NCBI GenBank assembly: GCA_904380375.1 | Contig: CAJFID010000002.1 | Coordinates: 62,001-126,000 of the forward strand | Origin: Avimonas intestinalis | GTDB lineage: Bacteria; Bacillota; Clostridia; Oscillospirales; Acutalibacteraceae | Direction of reading: 5' to 3' | DNA: 64,000 nucleotides | Shown here: piece after piece, positions 25,128 through 33,086 of the stretch | Layout: the number at the start of each line of letters is the position of its first letter | Numbering within the stretch: the stretch's first letter is position 1 | The notes under the pieces: generated by a model | Told to the model about the DNA's origin: nothing | The model's database searches: none | The model's input: the letters and a program-made list of their open reading frames with translations, nothing else | Position numbers and translations under genes: made by a program

Positions 25128-25163
25128 GCGTCTGTTTATCCGCCGGGAACCGCGGCGGATTCC

Positions 25164-25192
25164 TCCCCGCCGCGCAGCCGGCGGGGATTTTT
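25164..25192 (+). terminator. terminator of the L21-L27 operon
   Basis: The 9-bp stem TCCCCGCCG/CGGCGGGGA is followed by five T. Confidence 0.85.
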
Positions 25193-25305
25193 CATGCTGT
25201 GGAAAGGGTGCCGCAGGCTACCGCTCCACGGCGCAGCACCGGCCTTCCTCCGGCGGGCGGACAATACGCCGCGCGGAGGGGGCCCTTGGAAAAGAGGTGG
25301 ATCCG

Positions 25306-26577
25306 ATGTTTGTCGATAAAGCAACCATCCTGATCAAGGCGGGGGACGGCGGGAACGGCGCCGTTTCCTTTCACCGCGAGAAATACGTCGCGGCCGGCGG
25401 GCCGGACGGCGGGGACGGGGGCAAGGGCGGCGATGTCGTCTTTGTCGCCGACGACGGCCTGAACACCCTGGTCGATTTCCGCTACAAGCGGAAGTTCGCC
25501 GCCGAAAACGGCCAGCCCGGCGGGCAGAAGCGCTGCTTTGGCAAAAACGGCCGGGACGAGCTCATCAAGGTGCCCCGGGGCACCCTGATTTACGACAACG
25601 AAAGCGGCCGGCTGATGGCCGACATGTCGGGGGACGAGCCCTTCGTCGCTGCCAAAGGCGGCCGCGGGGGCTGGGGGAACAGCCACTTCGCCACCCCCAC
25701 CCGGCAGGTGCCCCGCTTTGCCAAGCCGGGCGTCCCCGGCCAGGCCTACGAGCTGCGGCTCGAGCTCAAGCTGCTGGCAGACGTCGGGCTGGTCGGCTTC
25801 CCGAACGTGGGGAAATCCTCCCTGCTGTCGGTGGTCAGCGCCGCCAAGCCGGAGGTCGCCAACTACCACTTCACCACCCTCTCCCCAGTGCTCGGCGTCG
25901 TCCGGGTGGCCGAAGGGGTATCCTTTGTCATGGCCGATATCCCCGGCGTCATTGAGGGCGCCAGCGAGGGGCTGGGGCTGGGGCATGAATTTTTGCGCCA
26001 TATCGACCGCTGCCGCCTATTGGTCCATGTGGTTGACGTATCCGGCAGCGAGGGGCGGGACCCCCTGGACGATCTCGCGGCCATCAACCGGGAGCTCAAA
26101 GCCTTCAGCCCGGAGCTGGCCTCAAGGCCCATGCTCGTGGCGGGCAACAAATGCGACCTGACCGACGACGAGACGGTGGCGGCCTTCCAAAAAGCGGTGG
26201 AGGGGATGGGGTACGAATTCTTCCCCCTCATGGCGGCGATCGCCTACGGCACCGACGCGTTGGTCAAGCGCTGCGCCGAGCTCCTCCAGAAGCTGCCTCC
26301 CATCGTCCGGTACGAGCCGGAGCCCCCCGCCCTGCCCGACGTCCAGGAGACGGGCGGCCGCCCGTTTACCGTTTCCAACCACAACGGCGTGTTCTTTGTC
26401 GAAGGGGAGTGGCTGCTGCGGATTTTGCAATCGGTCAACATGGACGATTACGACAGTTTGCAGTATTTCCAGCGGGTGCTGCAATCCAGCGGGATCATTG
26501 ATGCGCTGGTCAAGGCCGGCGTGGCCGAAGGGGACACCGTAAGCATCTATGACTTTGAGTTTGATTTCGTCCCCTGA
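25306..26577 (+). CDS. obgE: ribosome-assembly GTPase Obg
   Basis: 423 residues from ATG 25306 (GAGGTGG seven bases before; the in-frame GTG three codons earlier is not needed). The Gly-rich Obg fold is MFVDKATILIKAGDGGNGAVSFHREK. The G domain has GFPNVGKSSLL, FVMADIPG, NKCD and the switch TLSPVLGVV. A C-terminal OCT domain (EPEPPALPDVQETGGRPFTVS to the end) is present. Obg acts in 50S assembly and stress control and often lies beside rplU-rpmA, as here. Confidence 0.97.
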   Translation: MFVDKATILIKAGDGGNGAVSFHREKYVAAGGPDGGDGGKGGDVVFVADDGLNTLVDFRYKRKFAAENGQPGGQKRCFGKNGRDELIKVPRGTLIYDNESGRLMADMSGDEPFVAAKGGRGGWGNSHFATPTRQVPRFAKPGVPGQAYELRLELKLLADVGLVGFPNVGKSSLLSVVSAAKPEVANYHFTTLSPVLGVVRVAEGVSFVMADIPGVIEGASEGLGLGHEFLRHIDRCRLLVHVVDVSGSEGRDPLDDLAAINRELKAFSPELASRPMLVAGNKCDLTDDETVAAFQKAVEGMGYEFFPLMAAIAYGTDALVKRCAELLQKLPPIVRYEPEPPALPDVQETGGRPFTVSNHNGVFFVEGEWLLRILQSVNMDDYDSLQYFQRVLQSSGIIDALVKAGVAEGDTVSIYDFEFDFVP

Positions 26578-26714
26578 TTTGGTTTTGCGCCCGGATCCCG
26601 CCGGGAGGCGCTGGATGATGCTAGATGAGCGGCCCTCTTTCCCTTGGCCGGGGATCCCGGGCTATTCCCGACGGCTGCCTTTCCCCCGTTCCCGAAATGC
26701 AAGGAGGCGATGCG

Positions 26715-27122
26715 ATGGAACGGTTATTCCCGCAGGAAGTGGACCTGCGCACCCTGTCCCCCCTGACGCTCGCCTTTGTGGGGGACGGCGTATACGAATT
26801 GATGGTGCGGGAGGCGCTGGCCTGCCAGGCCAACCGCCCGAACGGCGAGCTGCACAAGCTTTCGGTTTCCCTGGTGCGGGCGGAGGCGCAGTCCGCGGCG
26901 ATGGACCTGCTCGAGCCGCTGCTTAACGAAGAGGAGCTGGCTGTATTCAAGCGGGGGCGCAACGCGCACACCGCCCGGGCGGGCGGGGACTACCACCGCG
27001 CGACGGGGCTTGAAGCGCTGTTCGGCTACCTGTACCTCTCCGGCCGCATCGCCCGCTGCCGCGAGCTGTTTGCCGCTGCCTACGAAGGGCTGCACGGCGG
27101 CTTGCCCGGCAAAGCCAAGTAG
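26715..27122 (+). CDS. mrnC: Mini-ribonuclease 3
   Basis: 135 residues from ATG 26715 (AAGGAGG seven bases before). It has the RNase III catalytic helix SPLTLAFVGDGVYELMVREALA with the acidic residues but no dsRNA-binding domain, as in B. subtilis MrnC, which matures 23S rRNA. The second acidic site lies in YHRATGLEALFGYLYL. It follows obg by 137 bases and ends before a hairpin terminator. Confidence 0.95.
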   Translation: MERLFPQEVDLRTLSPLTLAFVGDGVYELMVREALACQANRPNGELHKLSVSLVRAEAQSAAMDLLEPLLNEEELAVFKRGRNAHTARAGGDYHRATGLEALFGYLYLSGRIARCRELFAAAYEGLHGGLPGKAK

Positions 27123-27315
27123 CGGCTCCGCCTACCGGTAACGGCGCAAGGCGGGAGCGGCACGGTGCCCCGGGCACACCGGAGCCGCCCGGGAAGGCGC
27201 CGGGCGGAAAAGCCGCGGGACGGCGTCCTCCGGCGGCGGGCCCCTGCCAAGGCCCCGGGATACCTGCTGCCTCCTTGCCCCCGTACATTCCCGTACATTT
27301 TTTTCATGGTTTGGG

Positions 27316-27353
27316 AGAGACTAATTCCCGAAAGGGAATCGGTCTCTTTTTTT
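27316..27353 (+). terminator. terminator after mrnC
   Basis: AGAGAC-TA-ATTCCC-GAAA-GGGAAT-CG-GTCTCT (two stems with a 2x2 internal loop) is followed by seven T. Confidence 0.88.
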
Positions 27354-27416
27354 GCGCCTATCCGGCGCCGCCACCCCTCCAAGGCCGGTTCCGCCGCAGA
27401 GAAAGGAGGCGCTGTG

Positions 27417-28364
27417 ATGCGCAGGGATATCCAAGCGGGGCAAAGCGCCCGTGCCGGCGAAGAAAGAGGCGGGACCGGCCGCCCGGCCGCACCGCAAGGG
27501 CCGGCGCATAAGGCGCGCCGGTATCTGCTGGATCTGGCGTTCACCCTGCTGGGCAGCTTCAGCTACGCGCTGTCGGTCAACGTGTTTACCGCGCCGAACC
27601 ATATTGCCCCGGGCGGCGTGACCGGCGCCGCCACGCTGGTCAATTACCTGACCGGCGCGCCGATCGGCATCACCATCCTTGTCATCAACATCCCCCTGCT
27701 GGCGGCCGCCTGGCGGTATATCGGCCATACCTATACCCTCAAAACCTCGGTCGCCACGGTGGTTGTTTCGCTGGTCATTGACGTCAGCGCCTTTTTCCTG
27801 CCGCCCTTCCGCGGGGATACCATGCTTGTGGCGGTATTCGGCGGCGTGCTGGCGGGCGTTGGGCTGGGATTGATCTATATGCGGGGCGCGACCACCGGCG
27901 GCAGCGAGGTGGTGGCCGGCCTGCTGGAGCGACGCCTGCCCCATATCCCCATCGGCCGCCTGATCCTGCTGGTGGACGCCGTGGTGGTAGCCGCTTCCGC
28001 CCTGGTGTACCGGAACCTGGAAAGCGCCCTGTACGCCATGATCCTGATCTTTGTCTCCTCAAGCCTGATGGACAGCCTGATCTACGGGCGGCAGAAGGGA
28101 AAGCTGCTGCTGATTATGACCCGCCGGGAACAGGAGGTCGCCGACGGCATCCTCCGCCGGCTGGGGCGCGGCGTGACGATGCTCAGCGCCGCCGGCGCCT
28201 ACACCGGGGATGCCCGCCGGGTTCTGCTCTGCGCCGTCCGCCCGCCCGAGGTTTACGAGCTTCGCACCCTGGTATGGGACTGCGACCCCGAAGCCTTTTT
28301 GATCGTCGCCTCTGCCGACGAGATCCTCGGCGAAGGCTTCCGTCGGCCTGACAAGCGCCCGTAA
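27417..28364 (+). CDS. YitT-family membrane protein with DUF2179 domain
   Basis: 315 residues from ATG 27417 (AAAGGAGG eight bases before). After a basic N-terminus come about five helices: LAFTLLGSFSYALSVNVF, GAATLVNYLTGAPIGITILV, VATVVVSLVIDVSAFFL, MLVAVFGGVLAGVGLGLIYM, and LILLVDAVVVAASALVY. The soluble C-terminal DUF2179 domain (LLLIMTRREQEVADGIL to the end) follows. The motif ARGATTGGSE-like MRGATTGGSEVVAGLL is typical. Transport is suspected for this family but no substrate is established. The 294 bases upstream hold only the mrnC terminator. Confidence 0.92.
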   Translation: MRRDIQAGQSARAGEERGGTGRPAAPQGPAHKARRYLLDLAFTLLGSFSYALSVNVFTAPNHIAPGGVTGAATLVNYLTGAPIGITILVINIPLLAAAWRYIGHTYTLKTSVATVVVSLVIDVSAFFLPPFRGDTMLVAVFGGVLAGVGLGLIYMRGATTGGSEVVAGLLERRLPHIPIGRLILLVDAVVVAASALVYRNLESALYAMILIFVSSSLMDSLIYGRQKGKLLLIMTRREQEVADGILRRLGRGVTMLSAAGAYTGDARRVLLCAVRPPEVYELRTLVWDCDPEAFLIVASADEILGEGFRRPDKRP

Positions 28365-28442
28365 TCCGTCGCCCAGAAGGGAAACGCTCTCCCTACAGCG
28401 TCCGTTTCTTAGGATTCCCTTAAATTTGCCGAGAAATGCCGC

Positions 28443-28471
28443 TGGGCATTGCTGTGAAAAAATGGTATGAT
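28443..28471 (+). promoter_or_regulatory. predicted promoter
   Basis: TGGGCA and TATGAT are 17 bases apart. It lies so close to the following gene that its upstream ATG codons (28467, 28470) would fall in the promoter, supporting the start at 28494. Confidence 0.6.
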
Positions 28472-28493
28472 GAAGGCAAAGGGGGCGGGGAAA

Positions 28494-29120
28494 ATGACGA
28501 TGGATCCGGTTTTCAGCGATTACCTGGCGCTATCCGGCCCGCCGGCTGAGCAGGCGGCGCTCCTTGCCTGGGCGCGGAAGCCCTATGCCCGCTTACCCTC
28601 CCTGGCCGAAACCATCCGGTTCGTCCGTTCCCGGCCGGACACGGCCTTCCTGCCGCCCTTTTGGGAGCGGCTGGTTTTCCCGCAGGTCGACCCCCTTGGA
28701 GACGGCGGCGCCGATGCCCTGCTCCTGCTGTTTGAACAGGGGGAAATCGCACCGTATGAAGCGTACAGCCGCTGTCCCCTCCCCCGCCGGCGCTTAGAGG
28801 AAATCGTCCTTGCGCGGTACCCGGACAACCCCTGCGTCCTGACCAGCCGGTATGAGCGGCTGACCCGCCGGCTGGCCCTGACCCTGCGCGGCCTCCCCGA
28901 CGCCGTGCTGTATCGGGACGGGCCGGCCGACCGCCGGCAGATGGCCGCGCTGTCTGCGCTGCTGGCCTCTTACCGCGAGCTGAGCCGCCGGCTGGATAGG
29001 GATAACCGGGAATTCACCGACTGTCTGGACCGCCTCTACGGCGCGTGGACCGCTTATCTGGAGCGGCCGGAGGCGGGCGGCTTTCCCCTCTTCCTGCAAA
29101 AACGGCACATCGCCTATTGA
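28494..29120 (+). CDS. unrecognised 208-residue protein
   Basis: Starts MTMDPVFSDYLALSGPP after GGGGGCGGGG. It is an acidic-to-neutral soluble protein rich in Arg, Leu and Pro, with predicted helices (AALLAWARKPYARLPSL, RRLALTLRGLPDAVLY, QMAALSALLASYRELSRRLD) and no signal peptide, membrane segment or Cys cluster. Codon use matches the neighbours, so it is probably an old resident. It has its own promoter and shares the downstream bidirectional terminator with gpmA. I do not recognise a family. Confidence 0.7.
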   Translation: MTMDPVFSDYLALSGPPAEQAALLAWARKPYARLPSLAETIRFVRSRPDTAFLPPFWERLVFPQVDPLGDGGADALLLLFEQGEIAPYEAYSRCPLPRRRLEEIVLARYPDNPCVLTSRYERLTRRLALTLRGLPDAVLYRDGPADRRQMAALSALLASYRELSRRLDRDNREFTDCLDRLYGAWTAYLERPEAGGFPLFLQKRHIAY

Positions 29121-29215
29121 CGCCGCCCCGTCCGGCTGCGGAGAGCGCCGCACGAGGCTGGGAGGAGCCGCCCTCCGCGTCCGGCTTTCCTCCCGTTCGG
29201 TGCATTAACGCAAAT

Positions 29216-29264
29216 AAACGCCCGTCCCGCTGCCGCTTGACGCGGCCTGTGGGACGGGCGTTTT
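29216..29264 (+). terminator. bidirectional terminator between two convergent genes
   Basis: A 13-bp stem (29216-29228 with 29251-29263) ends in TTTT on the plus strand and TTTATTT on the minus strand. Confidence 0.8.
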
Positions 29265-29312
29265 GCAGCCGGCATCGGCGGGGAATCCCCCGCCGCAAAA
29301 GGGCATCGCCGT

Positions 29313-30077
29313 TTAGGAAACCGGGCTTTCTTCCTTTTTTGCCTTTCCTTGGGCGGCCACCCTGCGCATCTTCTGCTGCACCAGGGCGGGATCGCCCAGA
29401 TACCCCTTTTTCTGCACCCGGAAATCCCCGTCAAATTCATACACCAGGGGGATACCGGTCGGCAGGTTGACCCCCATGATCTCCTCCGGGGTCATCTCCT
29501 CAAAGGTCATCATCAGCGCGCGCAGGGAATTGCCGTGCGCGGCGATCAGCACCCGCTCGCCCGCCAGCATCCGCGGACGGATCTCCCGGTCAAAATAGGG
29601 GACGGTGCGTTCTATGGTGGTCTTCAGGCTCTCGGTCAGCGGCAGCGCGGCGGGATCCACGCCGCGGTACTGCTCCTGCAATGCGGGATTGCGCGGGTCG
29701 TCCGGCTCCAGCGCCGGCGGCTGCACGTCAAAGGAACGGCGCCAGATCTGGACCTGCTCCTCCCCGTACTGCTCCGCTGTTTCCGCTTTGTTGAGGCCCT
29801 GCAGCGCGCCGTAATGCCGTTCATTCAGCTTCCAGCTTTTAAAGACGGGCAGCCATTCGCGGTCCATCGCCGTCAGCATAAGATGGAGCGTATCAATGGC
29901 CCGCTTGAGGTAGGAGGTGTAACAGCAGTCAAAATCAAACCCGCCTTCCTCTAAAAGGCGGCCGGCCTCTTCGGCTTCCCGGATCCCGGCTTCGGACAGA
30001 GGCACGTCGGTCCATCCGGTAAACCGGTTTTCCAGGTTCCACTGGCTCTCGCCGTGGCGGACAAGCACCAATTTCAA
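29313..30077 (-). CDS. gpmA: 2,3-bisphosphoglycerate-dependent phosphoglycerate mutase
   Basis: 254 residues. The phospho-His motif LVRHGESQWNLENRFTGW is at residues 5-22. The second His is in LIAAHGNSLRALM, and the body WKLNERHYGALQGLNKAETAEQYG is diagnostic of GpmA. It interconverts 3- and 2-phosphoglycerate in glycolysis. The C-terminus carries an extra basic tail. It is a single-gene unit convergent with the unrecognised gene upstream in the window. Confidence 0.97.
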   Translation of the reverse strand: MKLVLVRHGESQWNLENRFTGWTDVPLSEAGIREAEEAGRLLEEGGFDFDCCYTSYLKRAIDTLHLMLTAMDREWLPVFKSWKLNERHYGALQGLNKAETAEQYGEEQVQIWRRSFDVQPPALEPDDPRNPALQEQYRGVDPAALPLTESLKTTIERTVPYFDREIRPRMLAGERVLIAAHGNSLRALMMTFEEMTPEEIMGVNLPTGIPLVYEFDGDFRVQKKGYLGDPALVQQKMRRVAAQGKAKKEESPVS

Positions 30078-30274
30078 AGCAATCCCTCTCCTTTTCCCAT
30101 CGCGCCGCCCGGCGCGCCATGGCCTTGCACCCTCCCGGTTTGCGGAGGCAACCGGCGGGCGGAGCTCCTCTGCGCGGCAGACAGGCCCGGCGCTTCTTTA
30201 CTGTAACAGTATGGGCACGCTCCCGCCGATTATTCCGGGGCGGGACGGCTCCGCCTGCCGGCCTTATGTACGGC

Positions 30275-30697
30275 TCAGGCGAGCGCCTTGCCCAGCTCCA
30301 CGCAGGAGGCCTGCGCCGCGTCGTCGGGTGCCTCGTTGCAGATCACGCTTTCGCAGGCAAGGAGCGCGCCATCGCCCCGGCAGGTCTCCTCCCAGGTACG
30401 CATCCATTCCCCGTCGCCCCAGCCGTACGAGCCGAACAGGGCGATTTTCTTGCCGCTGAGCTGGGGCTCGCAGCCGGCGAACATCGGCTCAAATTCGGTT
30501 TCCTCGAGCTGCTCCGCCCCCATTGAGGGGCAGCCGAAAGCCACGGCGTCAAATTCCGCCATTTTATCCCCGTCGAACTGTCCGGCGGTGAAAACGGATA
30601 CCTCCCCACCCGCCTGCCTGGCGCCCTCGGCCACCTTCTGCGCCATCTGCTCGGTGTTGCCGGTGCCGCTCCAATATACGACCGCTATCTTGCTCAT
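30275..30697 (-). CDS. short-chain flavodoxin
   Basis: 140 residues. The FMN phosphate loop is VYWSGTGNTEQMA. The 50s and 90s loops are in FGCPSMGAEQLEE and FGSYGWGDGEWM. It carries electrons in place of ferredoxin. It is the third gene of a run with DUF2325 and DUF3793 genes under a promoter with two iron-type palindromes. Induction at low iron, the classical role of flavodoxin, is therefore expected. Gap to the DUF3793 stop is 30 bases. Confidence 0.93.
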   Translation of the reverse strand: MSKIAVVYWSGTGNTEQMAQKVAEGARQAGGEVSVFTAGQFDGDKMAEFDAVAFGCPSMGAEQLEETEFEPMFAGCEPQLSGKKIALFGSYGWGDGEWMRTWEETCRGDGALLACESVICNEAPDDAAQASCVELGKALA

Positions 30698-30727
30698 GCT
30701 CTGTTCCTCATTTCCTTAAAAATTATG

Positions 30728-31318
30728 TCAAGCCGCTACGGTGAGCTGCCAAACACTCCTGCCTTCCTGCCAAAGCCGGGTGTAGACGTCCCGGCATTTT
30801 TTGAATTTGGCGAACAGCTTCACCGCCTCGCCGGGTTCCCCGTACACCTTCCAGCAGCCGGAGACTTTGCTGTTGCGCCCCCCGTTCTGGATGAAGCCCT
30901 CCACGTCCCCCAGCGGGTAGCCCAGAAAGAGGCCGATTTCGTGGGGGAACCCGCCGCCGGCCTCGAGGCGCTGCCGGAGCGTCGCCAAAGCGCTTGCCGG
31001 CTCGACGCTTTCGTAGCCGTACCGCCCAAGGAAGCGGGCGACTTCCGGCCGGCCCAGGTCCCGGCGCAGACTGGTCTCACGGCAGACATAGACCAGCGCC
31101 GACCGCCGGGGGCATCCGCCCGGGTCCTGCGCCGGCTGGCGCTGTTCCTGCCGCCTCAGCGTCAGCAGGCGGATCCCCTTGCCCTCCAGGCGGCGGTTCC
31201 ACTCCGCCAATTGGCTTTCGAGCGCCTCCTCCGACGCATACGGCAGGCAAAAAAGGCTGGCAGTTTTCAGGCTGGCCAGGGTGGGGGCGCAATGCGCAAT
31301 CAGGTATTTTTCCAGCAA
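30728..31318 (-). CDS. DUF3793 family protein
   Basis: 196 residues if started at TTG 31318, which follows GAGGAAGGGGGG and lies 16 bases after the preceding stop. Longer frames would overlap that gene. Family hallmarks I recall are present: LEKYLIAHCAPTLASLKTA, LVYVCRETSLRRDL, FPHEIGLFLGYPLGDVEGFI, GCWKVYGEPGEAVKLFAKFKKC and the end SVWQLTVAA. Function is unknown. The conserved Cys and His and its place between DUF2325 and flavodoxin in an apparently iron-controlled operon suggest a role in iron limitation or redox. This is inference. Confidence 0.85.
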   Translation of the reverse strand: MLEKYLIAHCAPTLASLKTASLFCLPYASEEALESQLAEWNRRLEGKGIRLLTLRRQEQRQPAQDPGGCPRRSALVYVCRETSLRRDLGRPEVARFLGRYGYESVEPASALATLRQRLEAGGGFPHEIGLFLGYPLGDVEGFIQNGGRNSKVSGCWKVYGEPGEAVKLFAKFKKCRDVYTRLWQEGRSVWQLTVAA

Positions 31319-31334
31319 GCCGTCCCCCCCTTCC

Positions 31335-31622
31335 TCAGACCACGGCGCAATGCGCGGACAGAACGGCATGCAGGGCCGCCGCGCTGCTGGTATGCACCCG
31401 CGCAACCGGGATGTTGTTGCGCTTGGCCTCCTGGGCGGCGCTGATCACCATTTTATGGGATACCGTGCTGGTAAACAGGATCAGAAGATCCGGGCACCCC
31501 ATCTTTTTCTTGAGGGAGCCGTTCTCCTTGCAGAACACCTTGGCCTTGTAGCCGTAGCCTTTGCAGATGGTTTCATACTGGCAGGCCATCCGCTCGTTTC
31601 CGCCTACGATTACGACGCTCAT
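31335..31622 (-). CDS. DUF2325 domain protein
   Basis: 95 residues. The Rossmann-like start MSVVIVGGNERMACQYE and the segment DLLILFTSTVSHKMVISAAQEAKRNNIPV are typical of DUF2325. It has Cys at residues 14, 20, 31 and 43 (CQYETIC, FCKENG, MGCPD) and no membrane segment. Function unknown. It is the first gene of the run DUF2325-DUF3793-flavodoxin, with a near-perfect promoter and two GTTAG-N6-CTAAC palindromes upstream. Confidence 0.88.
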   Translation of the reverse strand: MSVVIVGGNERMACQYETICKGYGYKAKVFCKENGSLKKKMGCPDLLILFTSTVSHKMVISAAQEAKRNNIPVARVHTSSAAALHAVLSAHCAVV

Positions 31623-31756
31623 TCTCTCTTCCTTTCTTTCCCGTTACGGTCGCTATGGCTTCGGCCCCCTGGCACGGGGCCCTTTCCTCAGGCAAACGCC
31701 CGCCTATCCCAGCGGCCGGCACTGGCCGAGCCGCCGAAGGGGCAAGCTTCGAATAA

Positions 31757-31772
31757 GTTAGTTAAAGCTAAC
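31757..31772. promoter_or_regulatory. iron-type operator, GTTAG-N6-CTAAC (site 1)
   Basis: GTTAGTTAAAGCTAAC, extended by AA and TT to a 20-bp dyad. It lies in the leader of the DUF2325 operon, 135 bases before its start. Confidence 0.7.
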
Positions 31773-31826
31773 TTCCGGAGATGCTTACAGGACAATGGAG
31801 AGATTCCCCTCTGTCTGCTCTTTGAA

Positions 31827-31842
31827 GTTAGCATAAACTAAC
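31827..31842. promoter_or_regulatory. iron-type operator, GTTAG-N6-CTAAC (site 2)
   Basis: GTTAGCATAAACTAAC, directly downstream of the -10 box of the DUF2325 operon promoter and overlapping the expected start. Confidence 0.75.
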
Positions 31843-31849
31843 CAATAGC

Positions 31850-31878
31850 ATCATAGCATATGCCGCTTTGCTTGTCAA
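31850..31878 (-). promoter_or_regulatory. promoter of the DUF2325-DUF3793-flavodoxin operon
   Basis: Minus-strand TTGACA, 17 bases, TATGAT. The 508-base stretch 31623-32130 holds this promoter, the two operators and a terminator. A Lys-rich open frame at 31860-32072 has no ribosome site. Confidence 0.88.
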
Positions 31879-32072
31879 TGTGTTTCCCCGGTTTTTTCAT
31901 TTTATCCCCAAAAGCACACCAAACAAAAATGCCTGCTTTGGCATCGAAAAGGGCGAAAAAGAAAGGGGCGAAAGGAGAGCGGAAGGAGGAAAAGAAGGCA
32001 AGGCCGCCTCCCTGTCCCCCAATGGCAAAAAAACGGGATGCGGAAAAGCCAACGCCACATGAGGAAGTTTAG

Positions 32073-32108
32073 AAAAACGCCCTCCGAAAGAGTTTGTTTT
32101 TCGGAGGG
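32073..32108 (-). terminator. terminator of the HD-domain gene
   Basis: A 10-bp stem (CCCTCCGAAA/TTTCGGAGGG) is followed on the minus strand by five T. Confidence 0.85.
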
Positions 32109-32130
32109 TGTAATTTGTGTAAGAGCATAC

Positions 32131-32604
32131 TCATTTTGTCTCGTTAATTCCAAATTCTATCAGCAAATTACGATACCGTTCCATTTCCCGCTGCGCTACG
32201 GGAAACGCAGTATTGTACAAACAGTGATCCATGACATCTGCATCTTTCAATAATTCGTCATATGGTTCGTGAATGTGTTTTTTATCACTATGTCTTGAAA
32301 TAGCAGTAGTAACTATTTTAATTTCATCATCACTGTATAGCCTCATTGTTTTCAATATTGTTTCTGCTTGTTCTGCACCCTTTGCAGCGTGATTATCGCT
32401 GGTGCCACCGGACATATAAAATATATCATGAAGCATTCCGCAAGTTGTAGCAAGTTCAACATTCAAATTCCTTTTCATAGCTAACAATGTACAAAATCGT
32501 GCAACGCCGTACATATGAGAGATATACATACGGATATGATCTGATTTCTCATTAAAAATAATCTTATCAATTTCATTGCGTAATATTTCAAGCCGATTTT
32601 CCAT
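32131..32604 (-). CDS. HD-domain phosphohydrolase, AT-rich
   Basis: 157 residues from ATG 32604 (AGGAGGG just before). HD-superfamily metal ligands are visible: H30 (ISHMYGVA), the HD pair in CGMLHDIFY (H59-D60), a later His in NHAAKGAEQ and the Asp in LLKDADVMDHCLYN. Substrate unknown, possibly a nucleotide. Its base composition is far more AT-rich than the iron genes on both sides, suggesting a recent insertion between two operons. It has its own promoter and terminator. Confidence 0.85.
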   Translation of the reverse strand: MENRLEILRNEIDKIIFNEKSDHIRMYISHMYGVARFCTLLAMKRNLNVELATTCGMLHDIFYMSGGTSDNHAAKGAEQAETILKTMRLYSDDEIKIVTTAISRHSDKKHIHEPYDELLKDADVMDHCLYNTAFPVAQREMERYRNLLIEFGINETK

Positions 32605-32658
32605 AAATTCCCTCCTAAAACTAAATATAGAAATATTTTCTCTCACAGTATATAACAT

Positions 32659-32687
32659 AGTATAACATATGTCCTACACCGTAACAA
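32659..32687 (-). promoter_or_regulatory. promoter of the HD-domain gene
   Basis: Minus-strand TTGTTA and TATACT are 17 bases apart. Confidence 0.65.
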
Positions 32688-32756
32688 GCAGTAAAACTGT
32701 ACGCACAGTTTCCGCTTTCATCGGTGCTCATCGCCAATTGTACTTTAGAGACGCCG

Positions 32757-32796
32757 AAAAAATACGGTGTAACCCATTTCACTGAGTTACACCGTA
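32757..32796 (-). terminator. terminator of the feo operon
   Basis: An 11-bp stem (TACGGTGTAAC/GTTACACCGTA) is followed on the minus strand by six T. Confidence 0.88.
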
Positions 32797-32859
32797 CTCC
32801 TACATAAAAACCTCCTTATCCGAACGATGCAAGCCGCATCCCGTTTTTCCCTGTCGCTC

Positions 32860-33045
32860 TTACGGCTTGCGCTCGGTATGGCCGTGGCAGGCGCAGGCGG
32901 AAGGGCAATGATCGCAGCCGCAGCCGCAGGAGGACTGCCCCTTTTTCCTGTCCCGATACAGCTTCCTCACAATCAACGCCACGATAGCCAGGACGGCCAG
33001 GCCGATCAGGAGCGAGCCGCCGTACGTCATCAAAAATTGCAGCAT
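32860..33045 (-). CDS. FeoB-associated Cys-rich membrane protein
   Basis: 61 residues. One hydrophobic helix (GSLLIGLAVLAIVALIVRKLY, residues about 10-30) is followed by a basic stop-transfer and a cytoplasmic tail. Six Cys and two His sit in SSCGCGCDHCPSACACHGH. This small family sits next to feoB in many Clostridia and is thought to bind or pass on ferrous iron. Here it follows feoB by 41 bases and ends the operon. Confidence 0.92.
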   Translation of the reverse strand: MLQFLMTYGGSLLIGLAVLAIVALIVRKLYRDRKKGQSSCGCGCDHCPSACACHGHTERKP

Positions 33046-33086
33046 ACCGATTCCCTCCTTTGGGATAGGGGTGTTCCGCCGTTTGG

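Noticed and set aside
31860..32072. Lys-rich 70-codon frame
   Set aside because: Overlaps the iron operon promoter region, low complexity, no ribosome site.
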